From assembly GCF_011064595.1 (NCBI RefSeq), contig NZ_JAALJI010000014.1, positions 62,001 through 126,000 on the forward strand: DNA of 64,000 nucleotides, given 5' to 3'. The first letter of the stretch is position 1; every line of letters begins with the position of its first letter. Shown here piece after piece: positions 41,341 through 48,596 of the stretch. The position numbers were made by a program, and so were the translations under genes. The notes beneath the pieces were generated by a model. It searched no databases. It was not told the DNA's origin and worked only from the letters and a program-made list of their open reading frames with translations. This stretch comes from Paludisphaera soli (GTDB taxonomy: Bacteria > Planctomycetota > Planctomycetia > Isosphaerales > Isosphaeraceae).

Positions 41341-41833
41341 ACGAAGCAGGGCGATCATCCTCCGGGAGGCGGTCGGCCGGGAGGACCTGGACAGAGTCCG
41401 TCGACTCCTGATCGATTACGCGGCGGAGTTCGCCCCCGCCATCCGCGAGTGCCTCGCACGGCAGGGCTTCGAAGCGGAGATGGAGGGACTTCCCGGTCGG
41501 TACGCCGCACCTGGGGGAGTCCTCTACCTGGCGATGATCGCGGAGACACCTGCGGGCTGCGTGGCGTTCCGAAAGGTCGGCGACAGCGACTGCGAGATGA
41601 AGCGTCTCTACGTCGCCCCTGGGTTCCGGTCGATGGGGTTGGGAGCACGCCTCATCGAGGCCGCGATCGAACATGCCGTTCGGCTCGGCTATCACCGCCT
41701 GGTCCTCGACTCGACACCCGAGATGTCCCGCGCCGTGGCCTTGTATCGATCGTTCGGCTTCGAGGAGGTCCAGCCCCATATCGCCGGTGATCATGCCCTG
41801 TACTTCGTCAAGCGACTCTCTGCCCGTGACTGA
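41330..41833 (+). CDS. GNAT family N-acetyltransferase
   Basis: A 167-residue GNAT enzyme. It has the acetyl-CoA-binding motif A as RLYVAPGFRSMGLGARLIEA (R-x2-x-G-x-G/A form), preceded by YLAMIAETPAGCVAFRKVGD and followed by LGYHRLVLDSTPEMSRAVALYRSFGFEE. This is close to small PhnO/YhbS-type acetyltransferases acting on free amines or proteins. It starts within the previous gene's stop, so it is co-translated with the flavin-fold protein. It ends seven bases before the convergent ADP-ribosylglycohydrolase gene, with no terminator between. Confidence 0.9.
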   Translation: MKDERSRAIILREAVGREDLDRVRRLLIDYAAEFAPAIRECLARQGFEAEMEGLPGRYAAPGGVLYLAMIAETPAGCVAFRKVGDSDCEMKRLYVAPGFRSMGLGARLIEAAIEHAVRLGYHRLVLDSTPEMSRAVALYRSFGFEEVQPHIAGDHALYFVKRLSARD

Positions 41834-41840
41834 GCAAGCG

Positions 41841-42878
41841 TCAGAACGGAAGCAGCCTACGCAAGCCGTGGGCGAGTACGACCGGATAAAGCGCCAGGTT
41901 GCGGGACAGGGCGTGGACGGTCGAGTAGGAAGGCGTGGGTTCGACGACCCCCTGGGCACGAGCCGCCAGACACTCGCCCAAAGCCCTCAGATGGGACGGA
42001 CCGAAAGGTCCGTCGTGAATGCGACCGAGCAAAGACGCCGGGAGTTTCTCGGGGCCGTGCAGCGCCCCGAGCCATGCGCCGAGGATGGCGGCGATGGAAT
42101 CCGTGTCGCCCCCGGCGTGGATGGCTTCGGTCAGGGTCGCCATCGGCTCGTCGCCGAAACGCGCGAAGCAGAAGGCTGCGAAGGCCAGGGTGTGAACGAC
42201 GTAGCCGGATGTGCCGCACGCCCGCGCCGCGTCCTCCGTCGTGCGAGCTGTCGTCGCAAGCTCGATCGCCCGTTCGAGGGCTGCCAAAAGGGTGCCATCC
42301 TCGACGACGTGGCAGGCTTCGCGAAGGATGGCGAGTCGTGAAACATCTCCAGGTCCAAGGGCGGCGAGGGCCGCCGTCTCGGCGACGAACACCGCCCCGT
42401 CGACGGCCCGAGGATCCCGGTGCGTGACTTCGGCCAGTGCACGAGCGAGTTCCCGGCGTCGATCCGGACGATCTCGCAGGAAGCCTCCCACGATCGCCGC
42501 CCGCATCGCCGCACCGTTTCCGGCCGACCGTACCCCCGTGGGTCGCAGCCCGAGACCGATTCGAAGACAGGAGAGGACCGTCGCCTTGCCGACCCCCCAG
42601 GGGAGGCGGCAGAACCAACCGAGCAGGGCTCTTCGGAAGTCCCGGACGCACGCATCGAAGTCGTCAGGATGGCGGGCGAGACTTTGGGCGACGAGAGCGG
42701 ACTGCTCGGTGTCGTCGGAAACGAATCCTAGGGAACCGAGGAGCCGAAACCGATCCACCGTCCCGAACCGCCTCGCGATGGATCGGGCGGACATCCCCTC
42801 GCACGGCAATCCAAGCGCGTCGCCGAGCGCCGTGCCCAGGAGGATGCCCACGAGTCGATCGTCCGCGGGATAGGCCAT
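41841..42878 (-). CDS. ADP-ribosylglycohydrolase family protein
   Basis: A 345-residue member of the DraG/ARH family, which removes ADP-ribose from proteins (or related substrates) with a di-magnesium centre. The three metal-binding motifs are clear: GTALGDALGLPCEG near the N terminus, FVSDDTEQSAL (about 55), and EAIHAGGDTDSIAAILGAWLG near residue 260. Length fits the family. It converges on the nucleotidyltransferase/DinB/PNPOx/GNAT group with a 7-base gap. ADP-ribosylation and nucleotidyl transfer often co-occur in conflict or repair loci, but no ADP-ribosyltransferase is seen here. The start ATG has no strong ribosome site. Confidence 0.9.
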   Translation of the reverse strand: MAYPADDRLVGILLGTALGDALGLPCEGMSARSIARRFGTVDRFRLLGSLGFVSDDTEQSALVAQSLARHPDDFDACVRDFRRALLGWFCRLPWGVGKATVLSCLRIGLGLRPTGVRSAGNGAAMRAAIVGGFLRDRPDRRRELARALAEVTHRDPRAVDGAVFVAETAALAALGPGDVSRLAILREACHVVEDGTLLAALERAIELATTARTTEDAARACGTSGYVVHTLAFAAFCFARFGDEPMATLTEAIHAGGDTDSIAAILGAWLGALHGPEKLPASLLGRIHDGPFGPSHLRALGECLAARAQGVVEPTPSYSTVHALSRNLALYPVVLAHGLRRLLPF

Positions 42879-43014
42879 TCTAATGCTCCTCGCCCTGTCC
42901 TACGACATTTGAAAGACGTCGTGACTGAGGCGTCTGGAAGGCCTGGTAATCGACCCGTCCTTGACTTACCATCGGCCCGTCCTCCTCAGCCCTCCCTCCC
43001 CAAGGAGCACGCCG

Positions 43015-44220
43015 ATGTCGTCGAGACGAAACTTCCTGGAGACTTTCGGTGCCGGATCGTTGACCCTTGCCGCCGTGAGCAACGTCGGCGGATCCGCTCG
43101 GGCCCAGCAGCCGCCGGGGGCGGAGATCCTCGGCGCGGAAGGCGTGAAGACCTCGGCGAAGTCGGCGAAGGTCTGGAAGCCCATCTCCGACCGCAAGATT
43201 CGAGTCGGGATCATCGGCTACGGCGTCTGCCAATTCGGGGCCGCGTTCGGCTTCCAGGATCACCCCAACGTCACGATCACGGCCGTCAGCGACCTCTTTC
43301 CCGACCGTTGCGCCGGACTCGCCAAGGCGTGTCGGTGCGACAAGACCTACCCGTCGCTTGAGGAACTCGTCAAGGACGACTCGATCGAGGCGGTCTTCAT
43401 CGCGACCGACGCTCCAAGCCATGCCCGACATGCGATCGAGGCCCTGAAGCACGGCAAGCACGTGGCCTCCGCGGTCCCCGCCGTCTTCGGCTCCCTGGAC
43501 GAGGCGCATGCCCTGTACGAGGCCGTGAAAGCGAGCGGCCTCACGTACATGATGTTCGAGACCTCCGCCTTCCACGAGGACCTGCACGCCATGCGCCAGG
43601 CGTATCGAGCCGGAGCGTTCGGGAAGCTCGTCTACACGGAAGGCGAATATTATCACCACAGCGTCGAACAGATCCCTTCCTATCGCGAGTGGCGGGTCGG
43701 CCTGCCCCCGCAGTGGTATCCGACCCACGCGACGGCCTACTACGTCGCCGTCACGGGCGGGAGCTTCACCGAGGTGACGTGCAAGGCGATGCCGAGCGTT
43801 ATGAAGAAGTTCCAGCCCGGAGCCAACAAGTACGGCAACCCGTTCGGCACCGAGATCGCGCTCCTCCGCACGAGCGAGGGCGGGGTGGCGAGGATGGGCG
43901 TGAGTTGGGACACCTTCGTACCAGGGAGCGAGACCGGCCGCATCTACGGCCAGCGCGGCTTCATGACCGGCCTGAGCTACCAGGGCGAGGAGAAGTCGCT
44001 CCCGGACCTGGCGAGGCCCGCGCTGCCCCCCGAGGTCGCCTCGGGCGGCCACGGCGGCTCGCACGGCTATTTGACCGATGAGTTCGTGTCGGCCATCCTG
44101 GAGAATCGCCGCCCGCTGGTCGATGTCGCGTCGGCACTCAACATGACCGTGGCGGGCGTGGTCGCCCATCAGTCGGCGCTGCAGGACGGCGAATCCCTCA
44201 AGATCCCCCAGTTCGCCTGA
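43015..44220 (+). CDS. Tat-exported Gfo/Idh/MocA family oxidoreductase
   Basis: A 401-residue second Gfo/Idh/MocA protein. A twin-arginine signal (SSRRNFLETFGAGSLTLAA) is followed by IRVGIIGYGVCQFGAAFGF, the Rossmann motif, and a family block at AVFIATDAPSHARHAIEALK and GKHVASAVPAVFG. Here the usual EKP lysine motif reads AVPAVFG, so the catalytic Lys is missing at the expected spot and the protein may be a non-redox or altered member. Chosen start: AAGGAG 11 bases upstream. It is a single plus-strand gene, divergent from the ADP-ribosylglycohydrolase, with a phosphatase 44 bases downstream. Confidence 0.85.
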   Translation: MSSRRNFLETFGAGSLTLAAVSNVGGSARAQQPPGAEILGAEGVKTSAKSAKVWKPISDRKIRVGIIGYGVCQFGAAFGFQDHPNVTITAVSDLFPDRCAGLAKACRCDKTYPSLEELVKDDSIEAVFIATDAPSHARHAIEALKHGKHVASAVPAVFGSLDEAHALYEAVKASGLTYMMFETSAFHEDLHAMRQAYRAGAFGKLVYTEGEYYHHSVEQIPSYREWRVGLPPQWYPTHATAYYVAVTGGSFTEVTCKAMPSVMKKFQPGANKYGNPFGTEIALLRTSEGGVARMGVSWDTFVPGSETGRIYGQRGFMTGLSYQGEEKSLPDLARPALPPEVASGGHGGSHGYLTDEFVSAILENRRPLVDVASALNMTVAGVVAHQSALQDGESLKIPQFA

Positions 44221-44264
44221 GCCTGGGACGGGCATCGGACCTCTCATGCGGGACGAGTTCGATC

Positions 44265-44921
44265 ATGAGCTTTCGCGCGGTCCTCTTCGACCTCGACGGG
44301 ACCCTCCTGGACACGCTGGAAGATATCGGGCGTTCGGCCAATCAGGCGCTCCAGGAGGGGGGATTCCCGCTCCATCCGATCGACTCGTATCGGCGGTTCA
44401 TCGGCGACGGCGTGGCCATGCTCTTTCAGCGGGCGCTCCCTCCAGACGCGGCGCTCGACCAGGTCGCCGTGTCAACCTGCGTCGCGGCGTTCGGTCGCTT
44501 CTACGGAGACGGCTGGAACGTCGCGACTCGGCTCTATCCGGGGATCGCGGGTCTCCTGGACGCGCTCGCCGCCCGCTCGATCCCGACCGCCGTCCTATCG
44601 AATAAGCCCGATCACTTCACGCGGCGATGCGTGTCGCACCATCTCGCCGACTGGCCGTTCGCGGTCGTGCTGGGACAGCGGGAGGGGACGCCTCGCAAGC
44701 CCGACCCGGCCGGAGCGCACGAGATCGCCGAAGCCCTCGGCCTGGATCCCGCCGAGATCTTGTATCTCGGGGACTCCTCGGTCGACATGACGACGGCGAA
44801 TCGAGCCGGCATGTTCGCCGTGGGAGCCTGTTGGGGATTTCGCGGCGTCGAGGAGTTGAGGGTCCACGGGGCCGTGGCGACCATCGCCGCGCCGGGAGAG
44901 CTTCTCCGACTGCTGGGGTAG
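44265..44921 (+). CDS. gph: HAD phosphatase, phosphoglycolate phosphatase-like
   Basis: A 218-residue HAD subfamily IA hydrolase. Motif I is VLFDLDGTLLDT, motif II the Ser/Asn of AVLSNKPDHF, motif III the Lys in GTPRKPDPAGAHEI, and motif IV LYLGDSSVDMTTA. This set and the cap region (LFQRALP ... YGDGWNVATRLYPG) are typical of Gph/PGPase, which hydrolyses 2-phosphoglycolate, though assignment within the subfamily is not certain. It follows the oxidoreductase gene by 44 bases. A second HAD gene follows on the same strand, unlike this one in the cap. Confidence 0.8.
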   Translation: MSFRAVLFDLDGTLLDTLEDIGRSANQALQEGGFPLHPIDSYRRFIGDGVAMLFQRALPPDAALDQVAVSTCVAAFGRFYGDGWNVATRLYPGIAGLLDALAARSIPTAVLSNKPDHFTRRCVSHHLADWPFAVVLGQREGTPRKPDPAGAHEIAEALGLDPAEILYLGDSSVDMTTANRAGMFAVGACWGFRGVEELRVHGAVATIAAPGELLRLLG

Positions 44922-45001
44922 CCGTGCGGCGAAGGCACACGAGTTGCACCGGGTGGGGCTTAGAGAATCACCAAGATTGACACCCACGCGGAGCCGATGA
45001 C

Positions 45002-45688
45002 ATGCCGCCCTATGAAGCCGTCCTTCTCGATGTGGACGGAACGCTCGTCGACAGCAACGACGCGCATGCCGAAGCCTGGGTCGTCGCCTTCCGCGACCAC
45101 GGTTTCGAGGTCCCCTTCGAGAAAGTTCGCGAACGGATCGGCAAGGGCGGCGACAAGGTCCTGAGCGAGCTGGCCGATCTGAATGAGGCCGACCCCCAGG
45201 CCAAGGCCGTCCAGGAAGCTCGCTCCCGTCTCTTCCTCCAGGAATACGCACCGAAGCTGAAGGCGTTCCCGAAGGTCCGGGAACTGGTCCTCCGGCTCAA
45301 AGAGGCTGGCCTCAAAGTCGTCGTCGCCAGTTCAGCCCAGGAGAAGGAGCTTGAGAATCTCCTCAAGATCGCCGGGGTGGACGACCTGATCGAGGCCCAG
45401 ACATCGTCCGACGACGCCGAGAACTCGAAGCCGGACCCCGACATCGTCCTCGCCGCCGTGGAGCAGACCGGCAAACCGGCGTCCAAGGTCGTGATGCTCG
45501 GGGACACGCCGTACGACGTCCAGGCGGCCGCCAAGGCCGGCGTCGACGTCATCGCGGTCCGCGCGGGCGGTTGGAACGACGAGGATCTGAAAGGAGCCGT
45601 CGCCGTCTACGACGATGTCGCCGACCTTCTGGCGCACTACGAGGATTCCCCCCTCGGGGCCGCGACTCAATCGGCTACGTCGCGTTGA
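45002..45688 (+). CDS. HAD family hydrolase
   Basis: A 228-residue HAD subfamily IA protein with motif I VLLDVDGTLVDSND, the Ser/Thr of motif II in VVVASSAQEKELE, Lys in SKPDPDIVLAAV and motif IV MLGDTPYDVQAAAKAG. The N-terminal helical cap (HAEAWVVAFRDHGFEVPFEK) resembles beta-phosphoglucomutase-like phosphatases. Substrate unknown. It ends 50 bases before the convergent ceramidase-like gene; no hairpin was identified in that gap. Confidence 0.85.
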   Translation: MPPYEAVLLDVDGTLVDSNDAHAEAWVVAFRDHGFEVPFEKVRERIGKGGDKVLSELADLNEADPQAKAVQEARSRLFLQEYAPKLKAFPKVRELVLRLKEAGLKVVVASSAQEKELENLLKIAGVDDLIEAQTSSDDAENSKPDPDIVLAAVEQTGKPASKVVMLGDTPYDVQAAAKAGVDVIAVRAGGWNDEDLKGAVAVYDDVADLLAHYEDSPLGAATQSATSR

Positions 45689-45738
45689 ACCGGGGCCGGC
45701 ACGCCCACGCCTCGGAGGCGCGGCGGACCGCCCCCGAT

Positions 45739-47118
45739 TCAGTCGCTCAGCAGCGTCTGGATCGCCTCCATCAGCACCTGTTCGACCTGCGGGGCGACAA
45801 GCGAGACGTGATGCGAGGTCTCGTATCCGCCCTGCGGATACGCCTCCTCGACGCCGATGTAGCCGGGCCCATAGTCACCGTAGGCGGCCATGGCGACGAA
45901 GAGGTCGGGACGGCGCTTCTGAGCCGCGAGTTGATACTCGACGAACAATTCGCCCGGCATCAAGAGCACGCGTCCCTTGCCGAGCTTGAGGCACGAGATA
46001 TCGATGGTCTCACCGGCCTTGCAGCGGCGTACCCAGGCCAACTCACACGCGGCCTTCCAACGCTGCCTGCCCGGCAGGGCCTTGTCGGAGACGATCTCCG
46101 CCAGCTTGGCTTCATCCAGCTCGGGATCGACGGGCAGTGCGGTTTTGAGCGTACTCCACGCCAGATCGCCAGACGTGATCGGGGTCCTGACGGTGGCGGT
46201 CCAGGCCTTGTTCATGCCCTCTGCAACACGGTCGGCCAGGATCTGCCGATTCTCCGTCGAACCATCGTTGTACTTGCCCGCGGTGATGTTGCCGCCGGCG
46301 CCGTCGAAGTGGACGTGGAAGACCCCGGTGGCCTCCTGGCGTTGGTCTCGGGCGATGCCGGGGAAGTCGGGATTGGCGAGGCCCGTGCGGTAGTAGCTCT
46401 GAGGATGGGTCGCATAGAAGGTGAGGACCGCGACCGGATCCTCGCCGTCCCAGAGGCTGATCATCTTCAGCGCCGGATCGATGAGGCCCTCGGGCTTATC
46501 CCGGACTTTGGGATCCTTGGAGGCGGAATAGCGGACGTGCTCGACCTTCTTGCCGGAGGCGTCAAGGACGCGACGGTTCGACGCGACCTTTTCGACGACG
46601 CCCTCGCCCAGGCCGATGTGAGAGATCGGCCGCGCCTCGGCCACGGCCTTCTTGACCGCCTCGGCGGTCCGGGCGATGACGTCGCGGGCCAGGGCTGAAT
46701 CGAAGTACTCGCCGTTGATCCCCTGTCCCGCGAGGATCGCATCCGAAGTGAAATCACAGATCGGGGCGTCGTGCTGGTGGAGGGTGTGGACCTGGACGCG
46801 CTCGACCGAGGTCCCCGCGGCCTTCGCGAGCGCCTCGCGGAACTCCCGCTGCCCGTCATTGGCCACGCCGATCCAGTCCAGGGCGCAGAGGACGACGGGC
46901 CCGCCCTCGCCGACGACCACGACGCCCTTGCAACTCAGCGGGTGGGCGACGCCCTTCGTCGGATCATAGGTCAAGGGGCTCCCCACCGGGGGCGTGGCGT
47001 CGACCGCGAAGACGCCCGCCTTCAGGGGCTGCGCGGCGACCGCCCGGGCGACGTTCGACGCGAGCATCACGGCCGACAGCGTGCCCAGCAGAGCGATCCG
47101 ATAAGTCCATCGAAGCAT
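45739..47118 (-). CDS. Exported neutral ceramidase-like protein
   Basis: A 459-residue secreted protein with a Sec-type signal (IALLGTLSAVMLASNVARAVAAQ). It resembles the neutral/alkaline ceramidase N-terminal family, with an early beta-rich block (KAGVFAVDATPPVGSPLTY), LCALDWIGVANDGQ, a His cluster QVHTLHQHDAPICDF and HPQSYYRTGLAN. HVHFDGAGGNITAGKYNDG follows. The HTLHQHD block replaces the usual HTHSGPG, so substrate and metal ligands may differ. Start: AAGGA ten bases before the ATG. It is the last gene of a minus-strand three-gene set with DUF1501 and DUF1549/1553 proteins, 23 bases after the former. Confidence 0.72.
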   Translation of the reverse strand: MLRWTYRIALLGTLSAVMLASNVARAVAAQPLKAGVFAVDATPPVGSPLTYDPTKGVAHPLSCKGVVVVGEGGPVVLCALDWIGVANDGQREFREALAKAAGTSVERVQVHTLHQHDAPICDFTSDAILAGQGINGEYFDSALARDVIARTAEAVKKAVAEARPISHIGLGEGVVEKVASNRRVLDASGKKVEHVRYSASKDPKVRDKPEGLIDPALKMISLWDGEDPVAVLTFYATHPQSYYRTGLANPDFPGIARDQRQEATGVFHVHFDGAGGNITAGKYNDGSTENRQILADRVAEGMNKAWTATVRTPITSGDLAWSTLKTALPVDPELDEAKLAEIVSDKALPGRQRWKAACELAWVRRCKAGETIDISCLKLGKGRVLLMPGELFVEYQLAAQKRRPDLFVAMAAYGDYGPGYIGVEEAYPQGGYETSHHVSLVAPQVEQVLMEAIQTLLSD

Positions 47119-47141
47119 GTGCGAAAGATCCTTGATAACGG

Positions 47142-48596
47142 TCAGGCGGAGTCGAGGATTTCTCGGACCACGCGGGCCTCGCGGCCGTCGATGAGGCGTT
47201 GGGCCCGTCCGCTCGACTGATAGGCGAGGCGATCGTGATCGAGGCCGAACAGGTGGAGGACGGTCGCCTGGAAGTCGTTCGGCGTGACGACGTTCTCGAC
47301 CGCGCGGTGGCCGACCTCGTCGGTCGCGCCGAACGTCATCCCGGGCTTGACGCCGCCCCCCGCCATCCAGATCGTGAAGCCCTGCCCATTGTGGTCGCGC
47401 CCGGCGTTGGCGTCGAGGGCCCCCTCGACGACCGGGAGTCGGCCGATCTCCCCCCCCCAGTGGACGAGGGTGGTGTCCAGCAGGCCCCGCTGCTTGAGGT
47501 CCTTGACCAGGGCCGCGGAGGGTTTGTCGGTCCTTCGGCAGATCGCGGGCAGGCCCGACTGGATCCCGCCGTGGTTGTCCCAGGGCTGCCCGCCGAGGAA
47601 GATCTGGACGAAGCGCACGCCTCGCTCGACGAGCCGGCGTGCGATCAGGCACCGGGTCCCGTAGTCGCGAGTCGCGTCGTCGTCCAGGCCGTAGAGTTTC
47701 TGGATGGACCGCGGCTCCCGCGAGACGTCGAGGGCCTCCTTGGCGGCCACCTGCATCCGGGCGGCGAGTTCGAAGCTCTGGATCCGGGATTCCAGGTCCG
47801 CCTCGCCCGGATGCCGCGCCAGATGGCCTCGGTTCAGCCGGTCGAGGAATGCCAGATTCTGCTCCTGGAGGGATCCCTTCAGTTTCGGTGGCGGGTCGAG
47901 GTTCAGGATCCGCGGCTCCTCGGGTCGGAGCACCGTCCCTTGATAGAGGGGCGGCATGAAACCGCTCGACCAGTTTACTGGCCCGTCCACGGGATGGCCC
48001 CCCGGGTCGGAGAGGACCATGTAGGCGGGTAGTTCGCGAGACTCGCTGCCGAGCCCGTAGACGAGCCAGCTCCCCAGGGTCGGCCGGCCGGTCTGCGCCG
48101 GGATCCCGCCGTGGAAGAACCGTATCGAGACCTCATGGCCGTTGTGCCCGGTGTGCATCGAGCGGATCACGCACAGGTCGTCGACGCAATCGGCGATGTG
48201 CGGCAGGAGGGAGGACACCTCGGTCCCGGACTCGCCGTGCTTGGCGAATTTCCAGGGGCTCCCGAATAGCTTCTTGCTGGCCCGGTTGACGAAGCTGAAG
48301 CCGACCTCGCCCTCGTAATCGGTCCCGTGCTTCCGGGTCAGCTCCTCCTTGGGATCGAAGAGGTCGACGTGGGAGGGGCCGCCGTGCATGAAGAGGGAGA
48401 TCATGGCGTTCGCCCGGGGGGCGAAGTGTGGCGGGCGCGGTGCCAGGCTCAGAGGATGGTTCTCGGGGACGAGCTTGCCCGGATCGGCGAGCAGGCCTTC
48501 CTCGCGGAGCAGCTGCGCCAGGGCCACGGCGCCCACCCCGAACGCCGAATTCGCCAGGAACGACCGGCGGGTTGAGAAGCGTTGGTCAGTCGACAT
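47142..48596 (-). CDS. DUF1501 family Tat-exported protein
   Basis: A 484-residue DUF1501 protein, a family of sulfatase/alkaline-phosphatase-like fold very abundant in planctomycetes. A twin-arginine signal (STRRSFLANSAFGVGA) is followed by ISLFMHGGPSHVDLFDPKEE, VIRSMHTGHNGHE, LPAYMVLSDPGG and a C-terminal metal-site-like region (LVHWGGEIGRLPVVEG, then DHNGQGFTIWMAGGG). It nearly always pairs with a DUF1549/DUF1553 gene, as here: its ATG overlaps the end of that gene by 11 bases. Enzymatic function is not established. The first Met of the open frame is four codons upstream. Confidence 0.92.
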   Translation of the reverse strand: MSTDQRFSTRRSFLANSAFGVGAVALAQLLREEGLLADPGKLVPENHPLSLAPRPPHFAPRANAMISLFMHGGPSHVDLFDPKEELTRKHGTDYEGEVGFSFVNRASKKLFGSPWKFAKHGESGTEVSSLLPHIADCVDDLCVIRSMHTGHNGHEVSIRFFHGGIPAQTGRPTLGSWLVYGLGSESRELPAYMVLSDPGGHPVDGPVNWSSGFMPPLYQGTVLRPEEPRILNLDPPPKLKGSLQEQNLAFLDRLNRGHLARHPGEADLESRIQSFELAARMQVAAKEALDVSREPRSIQKLYGLDDDATRDYGTRCLIARRLVERGVRFVQIFLGGQPWDNHGGIQSGLPAICRRTDKPSAALVKDLKQRGLLDTTLVHWGGEIGRLPVVEGALDANAGRDHNGQGFTIWMAGGGVKPGMTFGATDEVGHRAVENVVTPNDFQATVLHLFGLDHDRLAYQSSGRAQRLIDGREARVVREILDSA

